Source: Rhizophagus irregularis (lineage: Eukaryota > Glomeromycota > Glomeromycetes > Glomerales > Glomeraceae). Taken from it: 64,000 nt of DNA. This document shows positions 43,270 to 56,167 of this stretch, in pieces. Position 1 is the stretch's first letter; each line of letters starts with the position of its first letter. Made by a program: the position numbers and the translations under genes. Location: NCBI RefSeq assembly GCF_026210795.1, contig NC_089451.1:1906001-1970000 (forward strand). Direction: 5' to 3'. Below the pieces are notes generated by a model. That model was given only the letters and a program-made list of their open reading frames with translations. It was not told where the DNA came from and made no database searches.

Positions 43270-44540
43270 TGTAGTTAGACGTTGTAGGCCAAAGTTAATA
43301 CCTTTTTAAAGATAATTTTTGAAACAGTAAAATCTTTAAGACCTACCAAATTTAAACATTCTTCCAAACTTTGTAGATATGAATGATATGAATGCTAATA
43401 AAATAGCACCCAAAATTAAGCATCTTCCCAAACTTTTTGCTCGAAATCCTTGTAAGTGAAATTTTAACGGTAGTTCAATAATAAGCGATAGTAATTTCGT
43501 AAATTTACATTTTTGTAATACTTTGTATATCTTTTGCAAAGAACAAAAAGATTTTTTCAACTCAAGCTAATAATTTATTGATCAGAGTATTGATCATTCA
43601 TAAAGTATATATTATTCTTGTCATTTTTTTCCTTATTTTACTTCTCCCTTCCTCATACTCATCTCCTTCTCCTTTTACTCTTAAGTAACAAGGTTTAAAC
43701 AACTACTATATTTAGAACCCGGCAAAAACAAATCTATTTTAGTAGTTAGACGTTATAGTAAATTGAGAATCCGTCTTTTTAAATACCTTTCTCTAATTTA
43801 AGCGCTACTCCAAACTTTGTAGGAAAAAGTTTTATATGAATGCTAATAAAATAGCACTCAAAATTAAGCACCTCCCCAAAATTTTTGCTCGAAATCCTTG
43901 TAAAAAGGAATGAGATTTTAACGGTAGTTCAATAAGAAAAACAATAGTAGATTGCGTTTAAGATAGAGGGGATGCTTAATTTTAGAGATTTTAACAAGAA
44001 AAGCGGTAGTAGAATCGATAGAGAATCAAAAACAAATCTATTTTTGGTGTTTTAGGTAGTAAGGCGTTGTAATAGACCAAAGTTAATTGAGAATCTTTCG
44101 TCTTTTTGGTGTTTCTCTACCTTTTAAAAGATAATTTTCCTCCTCCTCCTCATTTAAACAATCCACCGGAGACGACATGGCTACATTTGATTTAGATGAT
44201 GACCTTGAGCGGTACATCTCACTGTTTTTGAGTTATCTCAACAGTCTTGGTATCAACCCATTGGCTGAAAACGATGGCCCTCCCACAAGCAGAGATAGGG
44301 AAATAGTAAAATCTATAAGACCTACCAAATTTAAGCACCCCTCCAAACTTTGTAGAAAAAGTTTTATATGAATGCTAAAAAATAGCACTCGAAATTAAAG
44401 CACATCCTTCCAAACTTTCTACTCGAAATCCTTGTAAAAAGGGTGTTTAATTTTAATAAGAAAAGCGATAGTAGATTGCGTTTAAAATCGATAAAGAAGC
44501 AAAAAATAAATCTGTTTTGGTGTAATTACTAGTTAGATGT
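43270..44540. repeat. Three diverged copies of a 170-250-bp repeat
   Basis: Copies at about 43321-43520, 43790-43960 and 44305-44490 share TCCAAACTTTGTAG, ATGAATGCTAATAAAATAGC, TTTTGCTCGAAATCCTTGTA and (flanking) GTTAGACGTTRTAG. Spacers differ, and between copies 2 and 3 lies a short unique coding-like insert (44177-44305). Confidence 0.8.
44177..44371 (+). CDS. Doubtful small frame inserted in the repeat array
   Basis: The first ~45 residues (MATFDLDDDLERYISLFLSY, LNSLGINPLAENDGPPTSRD) have protein-like composition with an acidic helix and a Pro-rich turn. The last ~20 residues are read from repeat copy 3, so the frame is a chimera. It could be a captured exon fragment; no family recognised. 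Confidence 0.25.
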   Translation: MATFDLDDDLERYISLFLSYLNSLGINPLAENDGPPTSRDREIVKSIRPTKFKHPSKLCRKSFI

Positions 44541-44552
44541 AGCAAAACAAAA

Positions 44553-44721
44553 ATATAGTCAGAATTCAATATAACGAACCCTCCAATTCACTGAAAAAAA
44601 AATCGCTATACCGAAATTTATAAGTTTGAAATATACCGATTTTTATATATGTAAGAAAAAAATCGCTTTATCGTGAAATTCGTTATATCGTATAGTTCGC
44701 TATATCAAGTTCTGACTATAT
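44553..44721. mobile_element. Pogo-like MITE, relative of 2092-2267
   Basis: Termini ATATAGTCAGAATTCAATAT and ATATCAAGTTCTGACTATAT are inverted repeats, and the phrase 'ataacgaac' / 'gttcgctat' lies just inside, as in the element near 2.1 kb. TA dinucleotides border it. No coding. Confidence 0.65.
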
Positions 44722-44739
44722 TCCGTCTTTCTCTACCTT

Positions 44740-46087
44740 TTAAGGTTGGACCGGAAAGAAAAACAGTGTGAAAAATGTGGAGATTTTTTTTTTTAGAAAA
44801 TACTGATTATCATAATCTTTCCCTTTAATATTTAGAGAAACTTTTGATTCGTAACTGCGTGGTAACTATATAGTAATCGAATGCCAAGATATCATAGATA
44901 TCTGATATGGTTTGTAAGGTTTACCTTTTTTTTTGTACCATTTTTTTTTATGTTCTTTGATATTATCGCTTTTTAAAGGTAATTCAATTATTGAGAGTGC
45001 AAGATATTACCGTACTGTATAGAATTTTGTGAAAATATGGAAAATATGGTACCATACTAACCATACCAATTTTTTTTTTAGCACCATACCATATATACAA
45101 TGAAGGTCATATCATACTCTATCTTATATTCTCTAATAGTAAGTACGATATTTATTATTTCATATTTTCATGATTTTTGATTGGTTAAAAATTTGACGGT
45201 GATCGATGTCAGTAAATTCTCTATATACAAGGCGAGATTTTGTTATTTCTTACTTCATCATAAAGATTTCGTTCAGAACTGTCTGTCAAACAATTATAAT
45301 TGACCGAAGTATACGAATAAATAATAATAATAAATATTCTAATTTGAAATTAAATTTATTTATGTACGTATTTGAATCATATCATATCATATCATACAAT
45401 GGAGGTCATATCATATCGTACCCGTACCGTAATTATTAAGGTATTATAATTTTTTGTTTCTTTCACTTCATTTATTATACATTATTACATATACTTTTAA
45501 ATAAAAAAGAATCTTACTCATCACTATAATAAGTAAGATTTTCAAATTCATTTCGATTCGCGTTTCTTAATGTTTTTAATAACTGAAATATTTCTTTTTC
45601 AATAAAATCATTTTTTTATATTCATAAAGTCAATACACCATAAAGTCAATGAGTATATAACATCAATATTCTTAAAGTCAACGAATATGTATACTGTATA
45701 TATATATCATATTATTATATACGGGCGACCGAAGAAGAAAAAAAAAGGTGAGAAATGAGAATCGATCAAAGATTGAAAAACTTTATGATATATTAATTAT
45801 ATTAAAGAGTTTTTTCACAAATTTCTTTTTTTATTTTTACTTTATTTAAACCCACATTTTTCTTAAAACAAAAATGATAATAAAGTAAAGCAAATACTCA
45901 GTTACGTTAATTATTTATAAATATCATCGTAATTTTTAATTAAAAAAAAAAAAAATCATAAAATGCTAAATTTCTTATAAATAGACGTACTGTATTTCCC
46001 TAATTTACCTTCCAGAGAGAATATCAAATTTTATCTTAAAAAAGCCTTCTCCAAAGTTTTCACACCTCCTTCCTTCACATAATAATT
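44740..46087. other. Intergenic region
   Basis: Contains ATCAT pentamer runs (45378-45397) and a repeated phrase around CAATGRAGGTCATATCATA (45099, 45399). No gene. Confidence 0.4.
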
Positions 46088-47635
46088 CTATTCATCATCT
46101 TCATCACAATAACCACCACAATGCTCAATATTTTCAATATCAGATTTAGCGATTTCAAAGGCTTTTCTAGTAATTTTAGATGCTGATCTAATATTCAAAG
46201 TTTTGAGAGATCCTTTCTCTCTTGCATATTCTGAAAAATTGAATAAATGATCATCATTAATGGCATAACAATCAGGAAATCCTATAGTTTCTAAGTCTGC
46301 ACGACAATAATCTAAAAATTCTTTTAAAGTGTTAGGATTGAAAGACCATATAGCATGAATAACAAGTATTTTTAACCTTGATGGAATATTGTTACCAATA
46401 TTTGGTAAAAATTCATCCACACGTAAAGGTTCTCTACCACGGGCTACTAATTTTTCTAAATTCTTACAAGAAATTAAAAGGGAATTTAATTGATGAATTT
46501 GTAAATGAGATTCGAATATAGTCAAATTTTTACAATATTCAATTATCGTCTCAATTATTTTTGGATCATCCTGTGAATCAATTGGTGGTAATCCTAATGA
46601 AATTTCTTGTAAAGTATTACAATTATTGATGATAAGTGATGATAATGCTAATGGTGGTCGATTATGTTCAACGTGAAATACCAATTTTTTTAATTTAGGG
46701 AAATGAGCTGATTCCAATGGTTTTGTCGCCTCATTTTTAACATTATCACATGTCATAAATATTAATGATTCTAAATTTTTACAAGGGATCAAAGGTGCAA
46801 AGGTTACTCCCTCATCAAAATCAATACCACGAAATATTATTTCCTTAAGAGTTTTATGTTGACTTTCTAATGCTGGTATAATTTTTGATAATGATCTATA
46901 ATATGTACCAATCTTAAAAGATTGTAATGATCTTTGACTTTTAATTAATTGTGCCAAATTGGTTGGTGCTGAAGTTTCCCTATCATCTAAATAATAATCA
47001 ATATCTAATTTCGTTATATTTTTACTAAATTTTGATAATGCCATAAATATTCTTTTCTTATCATAGTCTCCACAACAAATAAATTCTCCTAATTGTGATA
47101 AACTAGTTTCTGAATTAGGAAAACATGGTATAGCCGCATAATCCGCACAATTATCCGGAGAACGAAGCGATTCTAAATTAATGTTTAAATAAAGTATTTT
47201 TGAACATTTATTCATAAATAATTTACATAATTCTTTTGTTATTATAAATATTTTTGAATCATTCTTTTCAATCTTTTCTTCCATAACACTTTGTAACCAT
47301 ACTAAAGATGAATCGTAAAAATCTTCATATTTAAGTCTTCTTAAAAACTCTGCGTACTCAAAAGTTGGTTTTTTTTCAAATAATAATTTTAAATCTATTT
47401 CTGACTTGATTAATATTTCACGTTCATTTAAATCTAAACAAGAAAGGTATGTCGTAATTAAAGATGCTGAAGTTCCATTAGTTCCATTTATATATTTAAA
47501 GGGATTGCTCCATAAAATTGATACTGCTATACCACACCATATTTTATTAACTAAAAGGCATGAATATAATGAACGTTTATCATCAGAAAAATGTCCAAAT
47601 ACATGTCGAAATATTTCTACAGGTATTGAAGACAT
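46088..47635 (-). CDS. F-box protein with leucine-rich-like repeats
   Basis: Single exon, 515 residues from ATG 47635, preferred over an upstream ATG four codons away because MSSIPVEIFRHVFGHF is the canonical fungal F-box start. The F-box (residues 3-45) includes LLVNKIWCGIAVSILWSNPF, which binds Skp1 in SCF ubiquitin ligases. The rest is a series of irregular Leu/Ile/Asn repeats (LESLIFMTCDNV, LQEISLGLPP, LKILVIHAIWS) of the LRR kind that select substrates. The F-box family is strongly expanded in Rhizophagus; the target is unknown. A T-run/A-run tract lies about 40 bp upstream. Confidence 0.88.
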   Translation of the reverse strand: MSSIPVEIFRHVFGHFSDDKRSLYSCLLVNKIWCGIAVSILWSNPFKYINGTNGTSASLITTYLSCLDLNEREILIKSEIDLKLLFEKKPTFEYAEFLRRLKYEDFYDSSLVWLQSVMEEKIEKNDSKIFIITKELCKLFMNKCSKILYLNINLESLRSPDNCADYAAIPCFPNSETSLSQLGEFICCGDYDKKRIFMALSKFSKNITKLDIDYYLDDRETSAPTNLAQLIKSQRSLQSFKIGTYYRSLSKIIPALESQHKTLKEIIFRGIDFDEGVTFAPLIPCKNLESLIFMTCDNVKNEATKPLESAHFPKLKKLVFHVEHNRPPLALSSLIINNCNTLQEISLGLPPIDSQDDPKIIETIIEYCKNLTIFESHLQIHQLNSLLISCKNLEKLVARGREPLRVDEFLPNIGNNIPSRLKILVIHAIWSFNPNTLKEFLDYCRADLETIGFPDCYAINDDHLFNFSEYAREKGSLKTLNIRSASKITRKAFEIAKSDIENIEHCGGYCDEDDE

Positions 47636-47693
47636 GATAAATATCAAACTGGTATATATATATATATTTTTTTAATTTTTTTTTAAAAAAAAA

Positions 47694-48397
47694 CTTTGTA
47701 AATTCAATTAAAAGGTTAATATATATATTACATACATTGTTATAACTGGATGTTTGTACACCTAATTACGTATTTTGAGTGTTACGTTCATGCATGATCT
47801 TAAGTGATCTTGGAGAGAATCTTAATATATTATACCACTCTTATGCCACGATCGATATAAGGTTCACGTGATTTTGTAGAATTTTAAATAATTTAGTTAT
47901 CGTGACGTTTAAAATATTATTTAAAGAATTTCAAAAATTATATAAATACTACTGCATTTATTTTAATTGACGAGTTTAAAACATTTAAATAACTTCTTTT
48001 TCTGCCAAGAATTGCTTTCAAAAACTAAAGCCTGGGCTGTCTACAAACAAATGATCTGCTTTATCTCAATATTCTTGAAACTTCTTTACTTTTTAGGTTT
48101 TGCGATAAAAAATAACATTTGAAAGAACGATTAAAAATGAAAACAACTCTATAGTCCAAGTCCAGACTGGTGCAACCTCAGATCATACACCACGTGGTAC
48201 GATGATTCTGATAAGACTTGCACAAAAATCGTTTTGTATGTTCCGCATTACCAGTTATAGGTAACACGCGTATTTTATATAAGTTTATCTTCACAATGAA
48301 AATAAAGTTCATTAACCCCCTTTCTCTGTGCAATGAATTCCACTTCTCTTTAAAAAAAAAAAACAAAAAAAAATCGATATAACGAGAATAATTAATA
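47694..48397. other. Divergent promoter region
   Basis: Between the F-box (minus) and SAM (plus) genes. It has CACGTG-type sites (47865 TTCACGTGAT, 48189 ACCACGTGGT) that could bind bHLH factors. No gene. Confidence 0.4.
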
Positions 48398-49309
48398 ATG
48401 ACACCACTTCATTCCCCAAAAATAAATTCTTCCTCTTCATCTTATCCGAATAATCCATCAAAAAATCGTAATAAACTTCGTTCAATGTCTTTACAAAGTT
48501 TACCTTCACCACCACCAACATTAAAATCGTCACCATTACAACCGGTTTCTTATCCAGACTTACCATCCGACCTAAAAAGATGGTCATCGTCTCATGTAGC
48601 ATCCTATCTAAATTATTGTTTACGTATTTACCCCCCTGCAATTGTATCAGATTTATCTAGGCATGTTGAAGAAAATGTTACACTTACCGGAAGAAAATTC
48701 TTAAGATTAAAAGAAGAACAATTGAGACAAATGAATTTTAATGAAAAATGGATTAAATTAGTTATGGTTGGTGTCAAAAATTTGAGAAGGGATCATTTAA
48801 AAGACAAAATTCTTTTAAATAGTAGTGATATCACTGGAATGAAAATTTCTGAAGAATCTAGTGATGAATCTAGTGATGAACAATTTCCTTCTTTATCAAG
48901 AAATTCTTCTTATTCTTCTACAACCGTGTCTAGTACCTCTTCGTTCTTAAATAATGACCTAAAAGATTTTTTGATTCCTACATTTCCTAGTTTAACTTCT
49001 GATGATAAAAAATTTATTCGTCAAGAATTTAATAAATTAAAAGAATTTTTAAAATCTGATATCGAGAGAGATAATAATGATAATAATACAAGTTTTAAAG
49101 AATTGAATCGAATTATTGAAAAAGCTATTTCAAATATCGAACCGGATCAAGAAGAAAATGACAAAGTAGATGAAGAGAAATTTAAACAGAAGAATTCATT
49201 GAAGGGGACAAATGCATGGTTTTGGGCAAAGATCGAGAGTGGTTTTGCACAAGGGGTTATGATTGGTGGTGTTGTTGTATGGGCATTTATGAAATATTCT
49301 AAACGATGA
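48398..49309 (+). CDS. SAM-domain, tail-anchored membrane protein
   Basis: Single exon, 303 residues. Ser/Pro-rich head (1-55), then a SAM domain at about 60-130 (RWSSSHVASYLNYCL; LTGRKFLRLKEEQLRQM; WIKLVMVGVKNLR), a helical oligomerisation fold. A Ser/Glu-rich linker and a charged helix (200-260) follow. A C-terminal hydrophobic segment (FAQGVMIGGVVVWAFMKY) ends in SKR. This is the layout of a tail-anchored protein facing the cytosol on the ER or mitochondrial outer membrane. Partner and role are unknown. No signal peptide. Confidence 0.8.
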   Translation: MTPLHSPKINSSSSSYPNNPSKNRNKLRSMSLQSLPSPPPTLKSSPLQPVSYPDLPSDLKRWSSSHVASYLNYCLRIYPPAIVSDLSRHVEENVTLTGRKFLRLKEEQLRQMNFNEKWIKLVMVGVKNLRRDHLKDKILLNSSDITGMKISEESSDESSDEQFPSLSRNSSYSSTTVSSTSSFLNNDLKDFLIPTFPSLTSDDKKFIRQEFNKLKEFLKSDIERDNNDNNTSFKELNRIIEKAISNIEPDQEENDKVDEEKFKQKNSLKGTNAWFWAKIESGFAQGVMIGGVVVWAFMKYSKR

Positions 49310-50266
49310 TTTTACGTTTTTTAAATTTAAAATTTTCTTAAATGATTTCATATTTTACATACATTATGCCTAAGTTAATCTCCTTTTTTTTTCGTTCAAT
49401 ATCTCTCATTCATTCATTCTTATCTCATTTATTCCTATGTTCATTTTTCACATGTAATATAATTACCATCATCTTAGTCTTTTTGTAAAGTGTTGAATAT
49501 TCATTTGAATGATATAAATTAAATTGTGAACAAGAATTATTTTCAAGTACTTCGATCTTTGTACTTGATCTTTAGTTAGTAATCGATATTTTACAAAAAA
49601 AATGTTTATATCTAATAATATGCAATAAAATTATAAAATTTCAAAAAATTATTATTTTTTATATTAAGTAATTTTTTTTTATCATAAATCATATAAATCG
49701 AATTTACCAGCATTTACAACAAAAGTATAAAATACTTTTATTTTTTTTGAGCATAATTATTATTAATAAATCTTATCAATCTTATTTTGATATAACGATT
49801 TAAACTTATCTACTTATCTTGATAAAGTGACAATTTACAATTTACAATCACAGATTTTTTTTGACAAAAAAAAGTTTGATTTGATTTTGATTTGTCAACT
49901 CGACGTCTTTTAAATCATCGTTTTCAGTGATTGTTAATCGTTAAATTCTACAGACACGATTTCCGATGGTAAAATTTCCGGTGAACGCGTCAAACTGTTA
50001 GTGCATAAACCCTAAAGATATAAGATATTACTTATTTCACGTGACATAATAAAAAAATAGTCTGAAAATCATTATTGACTTGAAAGAAAGCATTTATTTA
50101 TTTAATAAAAAAAAAGTGTACAGTGTATGCAATGCCAAAATAAAAAAGAAAATTACAGTACATAATTTAAATTATACCTTCCCTTAATTAATTAAATAAA
50201 AAAAAATTTGAAATATTTAAATAAAAAAAAGCGTCCTTCATCTACTAATTTCAAGTTCAATAATTA
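49310..50266. other. Convergent intergenic region
   Basis: 3' flanks of two genes. A/T runs only; no gene. Confidence 0.4.
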
Positions 50267-52411
50267 TTATGTTACTCCAACTTTAAATCCTCGAGAAGTT
50301 TTTTGAAGTGATTCATTAGTATTTTTATTTGATGTATTGGATGATTTTGAGACTTCTCCTTCTTCCTCTTCAAACAAGATATTACTTGTGCTTGCGATTG
50401 TATGTGGTATGGTATAATTATGTGAAGTAAGTTTACGTTGATGTGATGACGATGATTGGCCTGATACCAAACTGAGGATAAGGTATTTTAAATTCGGAAG
50501 TGTGTGCCTTAAATCAATTACGCTTATACCTTGCGAATTCATTAACTACAATAATATAGAAAATTAAATTTTCTAGAATCGAAATAATAAACTAATTTAA
50601 TTAATGTTAAATCTAGTAAACCATACCTGCTCGATATTTTTATTAAGTAAAAAGACTGCATATTCAAACCGATAACGATCAGCTCCTTTGACATATAAAG
50701 GAAATCTAAAATTAATAAACAAAAGGAAATGAAAAATTACGTGTTAAGTTTGTAAGATAGTTAAAACAAACAAATTAGTAACGAAAATTTTGATAATTAC
50801 AGCGCTCCAAGCTGATTGTTAGTGAATAATCCTTCCAATTGGACAATGTTCAGTATAATCCAGTTCAACAACTTTTTAAAAGGGATTCTGCATGTCACAT
50901 ATTCTGTGTTATAGCCCCTGAGAGCATATGATATTATATACATATACATTTAATTTTCTCATGTTGTAAATGATAGTAGTTGAATATTCAAAACTTTTAT
51001 TTCCTCTTTCGAGTAGAGGGAAATCAAAAACAATCAACTTGGAGCAATTATGAACTTACTGTCTTGAATCTCCTAAGGAAGCTGTTATTGGATCACGTAT
51101 TGATGACCTTGAGGACATGGGTGTCATTGGAAATCTTAATGGAACTCCGAGATAATACGCGAGCATATTTATGAGATGACAAGTGAACCCCAGTGCGGTA
51201 GCGACTTGTTCGTCGTCACAACCTTATATATACATTAATTAACTTACATTCTATAATTTAATGTAACAACTTTTTATATTTAAAAAAAATCTTCAAAGTA
51301 AAAATAAATACCAGTGAATACTGAATTTGGCAATGGTACACCAAGAATCTTAAAAGAGAATGTGTCTGTATGTGTCTGTATTAATAAAATAATTTTATAT
51401 AAATATATCGATATTAACTCAATTATACTTATTGTCGAAAAGATTACTAAACTTACAGGTTCTATGGGAAATATATTAAGCAAGTCCGCAACAAGTTCCT
51501 TCTGACAAGTACAGATTTTGGAAGTTGTCATGGAAAGGGTTTTGCTAAGAACAGCAATCCGATTCAATACGACCATCTGAAAGAAAAAAAAAACAACAAA
51601 ATTTCAAAATCCAATTTTAAAAATTAACAAAACAAACCGATCTCGTTCCAAAATCTTTAGGCTTTCCTCCAAATATTCCTTTCCAGTTTGATGACGCTCT
51701 CTCGCTTCCTCCATGGCGACCCGTCGGGAACGAATATTCTCGCGCAAAGTAATTATACGTCGGCGATCTTCATGATTATTTATGTTTGAACTTTGGATAT
51801 AAATTATTTTTTTCGCACTAATTCATTTAATCAATCTTAATAAAGATACAATAAACCTAAACTAATATACCTTCTTCTAGTGCTTTACTTTGGTCTGCAA
51901 TTTCAGCATGATATCGAGAAAGGTGCAATAATCTTGAGCTTTTTTCTCTTTTCTGATTATTTATTTAATTGAAAAGACAATAGAGCAGATCATATTAATC
52001 TAATAAAATTTTTTTTTTTTTACATTAATTAATCGTAAATTTACAACTAAATACCAATACAAGCTTGTTTTTTTCCCTTTCTAAAATCTGTCCGATATTG
52101 GATATTACATCATCCCGCGATCTCTGCATATCAATTAAACAATTATCTATATTGTTTAATCTGTTCTTTATAGAATATTATTATTAACAAACCAATTATT
52201 AAAAGTAACAGAAATATTTGATAAAAGAAAAAAATTCTTTTTAACTGACCGCATAAGGGCATCATACGTATAAGATCGCTTCGCCTAAATTTTTAGACAT
52301 TAAAAAAAAGATAGTTAGATAGACGTATATATAACTCATAACTTTTAAGCAGAAAAATACCGTTTGAGGCGACGGGGCACGATATTGTTTTGACTGTTGA
52401 CCGACAACCAT
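50267..52411 (-). CDS. UVRAG/Vps38-like subunit of the class III PI3-kinase complex
   Basis: Ten exons were traced on the minus strand: 52411-52361, 52284-52250, 52160-52055, 51952-51871, 51790-51638, 51576-51457, 51375-51312, 51222-51060, 50705-50627 and 50545-50267 (377 residues if two junctions are adjusted). The N-terminal half is coiled coil (SRYHAEIADQSKALEE; KEYLEESLKILERDR). The C-terminal half carries the diagnostic run of the Atg14/UVRAG family: LLNIFPIEP, GVPLPNSVF, ATALGFTCHLINMLAYYLGV, PLRFP, YRFEYAVFLLNKNIEQL and LRHTLPNLKYLI. The family binds Vps30/Beclin-1 with Vps34 for endosomal and vacuolar sorting; LLNKNIEQL with this ending favours UVRAG/Vps38 over Atg14. Exon 5 is 153 nt but its coiled-coil frame does not fit either neighbour by one base. 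Intron 8 carries a MITE. Confidence 0.82.
50793..51051. mobile_element. MITE inside a UVRAG-like intron
   Basis: ATAATTACAGCGCTCCAAGC at the left and the complement of GGAGCAATTAT at the right, with AGCTGATTGTT / AACAATCAACT just inside, form inverted ends about 260 bp apart. The element lies wholly within the intron between exons 8 and 9, whose splice sites stay intact. Confidence 0.5.
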
Positions 52412-52695
52412 TTGGCATCGCGAAAACCTACTAACAAACTCTTATGATAAGTTTTTTTGGAGAATTATCCACAGAAGGGTTCAAAAAACCCCTCTTAAAT
52501 GTCCAAAATACTTTAATGTTACAGTAATTTGGGCTGACTTGAAAAATCTATCTATTAACGAATTTTAGAAAAAATTATAGCCAGTAAGTATATTCATGGA
52601 TATTACGTGGCGCAAACATGTTTAATCATACATCTGAAAGTTGTGTTATGTATGCTATGCATGTGGCCATATCACGCTCTTAAAATTTTTGTACG
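52412..52695. promoter_or_regulatory. Short divergent promoter region
   Basis: The 284 bases between the UVRAG-like gene (minus) and GALT (plus) must serve both starts. No specific factor site recognised. Confidence 0.35.
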
Positions 52696-53920
<1,225 letters not shown>

Positions 53921-54375
53921 TGTAATTATTTCAAGTATAGAAAAGCGAAAGCCTTATATTTTGGTATTCCTATCTTAATTATATTCATTATGTCATTATA
54001 TCATTATTATTTATAATAACCAGATTATCATCACTTTATCAATTTAATTCATCTATTAAATGGGCCCCTGTTATCTTGATAGTCCAAAGTCTACTTTTTA
54101 TAATAAATAAATCAAACATTGCCTATCATTTTATTTAATAAACATAAACTATATAAATTACGACCAAACCAATATGTTCTACACAATAAAGATATCCAAA
54201 CGAATTGTAAAAGCACCCATCATCGCAGCGATCTTTATTTACATAAAACATCTAGTATATTGTCTAGTATATGAGATCAAATGAATAATAGTTTGTCAAT
54301 TTATCACAAATTTTTTTATTTTGTTCTATATTTTGTAAAATGCTGATTGTATACATGGAGATGGATATTGGTAGA
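53921..54375. other. Convergent intergenic region
   Basis: 3' flanks of GALT (plus) and the BAG gene (minus). No gene. Confidence 0.4.
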
Positions 54376-55254
54376 TTAGTTTTTAACCTCAGTAGGAGAA
54401 GTATGCAATAGTTGGTCTTTAACACTATCGACTCTATCAATTAAACCTTGAGTATATTGAACTGCTTCTCGTCTTTTTTTCCTAGCAGTTTCAAATTCAG
54501 GGGGACAAACAACATCATCTAAAGTTAGAAGAGTTTGCATTAAATTTTCTATAATATAATGATGAGTATCAATTAATTTTGATTTCGTCTTATCAATATC
54601 ATTATTAGTACTTTGATTAGAAAGAAAAGTAGAAGCAGAAGTTTCTAATGATTCAATTTGTGGAATTAAGTTTGTCCTTGTTTTTTCAATGGATTGCGAA
54701 ATTCTTTCTATCAAAGCATGCTCTTCTGGTGATCCTGTTGTTGTTTGTACTAAATCTTTGTCCTAATATTAAATTTGAATTAGTGATTAAAAAAATATAT
54801 ATATATATTGATTGATTGTGATTTTTTCACATACGTCTGGTTTAGTACCCATTAAAAGTACTTTTGAAGATGGACCAATTCCCAAAGAACTCAATGTAGC
54901 CGTATCATCTTTCATTATAGCTATTAAAAGGATAAAAAAATAATATATTAATACTTGATTCAACAAAGATTAATTATAAAATATTTATTCATTACCTCCA
55001 GAAAATACCAGTTTTTGTCCATTAACAGGTACGCCCGTAATTTTTTTTAGTCGTTCTTTTAATTGTTTCAAAGTAGTTTCCTCTAGCGAGCCGGCCCCTT
55101 GTCTTAGGAAATCAAGATGGATCTTTTCTTTGCCCCAGGTAACAATGATCTTTTGAGTTCCTTGAGTCTCTAAATGATTACTTAAAGTATTAAAAAATAA
55201 TTAAACGGTAAAGTACTTTAAAAAGTTATATTTTATACCTTCTAACGACTTCAT
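54376..55254 (-). CDS. UBL-BAG domain co-chaperone (BAG1/Snl1-like)
   Basis: Four exons: 55254-55239, 55169-54996, 54920-54835 and 54762-54376 (220 residues). The start exon encodes only MKSLE before splicing. The N-terminal half is ubiquitin-like: KIIVTWGKEKIHLDFLR, TLKQLKERLKKITGVPVNGQ, KLVFSGAIMKDDTATLSSLG, SSKVLLMGTKP. The C-terminal half is a BAG three-helix bundle: EERIxQ-like ALIERISQSIEKTRTN, HHYIIENLMQTLLTLDDVV, FETARKKRREAVQYTQGLID. The BAG domain binds the Hsp70 nucleotide-binding domain as an exchange factor and the UBL can link to the proteasome. All frames agree across introns. No membrane anchor. Confidence 0.88.
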
Positions 55255-56167
55255 TGAGACTGGTAGTGTGGAAAAAAGTAAGGGCTTGGCGAACCGCCAA
55301 AGAAATATAAACGGAAGTGCTATGTCGACAGAAATGATGACTAAATTATTTATCTAGAACAAAATTAAATTAAACCAACTTATAATCAAGTGAAAAAGAA
55401 ATTTGAGGGCTTAGGTCATTTCTATGATTAGTTAAAAAAATGACAATGTGCCACAGCTGATCAGCATATTTTTTTTTCCGTCAAAAAGTTGTATATATTT
55501 TTAATTACCGATAAAAAATCATATTCTCTTTCCGTAACAGAAAAAATACCTATTAATTTTAGGACATTATTTATATTTATAATATTTATACCAATATCCA
55601 AACATATAAACTTTTAATATAATTTTTAAAGTTAAAATGCTTCAGCTAGAATACTGGCAGTAAGAATTGCAATTACACAGGAGGAAAGTTTTTTTATTGA
55701 AAGAAAGCGTAGAATATCTGCCCCAATATCACCGTTACTTTTTCATCTGAGAACAGATTAGGCTATTATTCCCAATGATGATAGATGGATTTACGTTTAA
55801 TACTGACTTTAATAATGGATGTCTTATCTGTTATAATAATAAATCCCGCATATTCAAATAATAAACAGAATGAGATGATTGAAGTGTATATTATAATTGT
55901 TGCTTTGTTTCACTTTTGCCATATTATTAGTATTTATTCCATTTGTAAAATTTAAAATTTCTCAAACCAACATGAAACTAATTGTATTAAATTATATCAA
56001 GTTTGACTCAATCGATCAAATATTTACAAAAGAAAAATAAAAAAAAAATAATTTCATAGATCTAATATTTAATTTTTTAATTAAAATAGATCTCTTTAAT
56101 CATTAAATACACGTGATTGATGTAATTCTCATAACACAACTGATCTGTAAAAAAAAAGTGCAAAGAC
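55255..56167. promoter_or_regulatory. Divergent promoter region
   Basis: Between the BAG gene (minus) and the folate gene (plus). AT-rich; no specific site or further gene recognised. Confidence 0.35.

Noticed and set aside
45378-45430. ATCAT repeats as a regulatory element
   Set aside because: Short microsatellite in a gene-free spacer with no other support.
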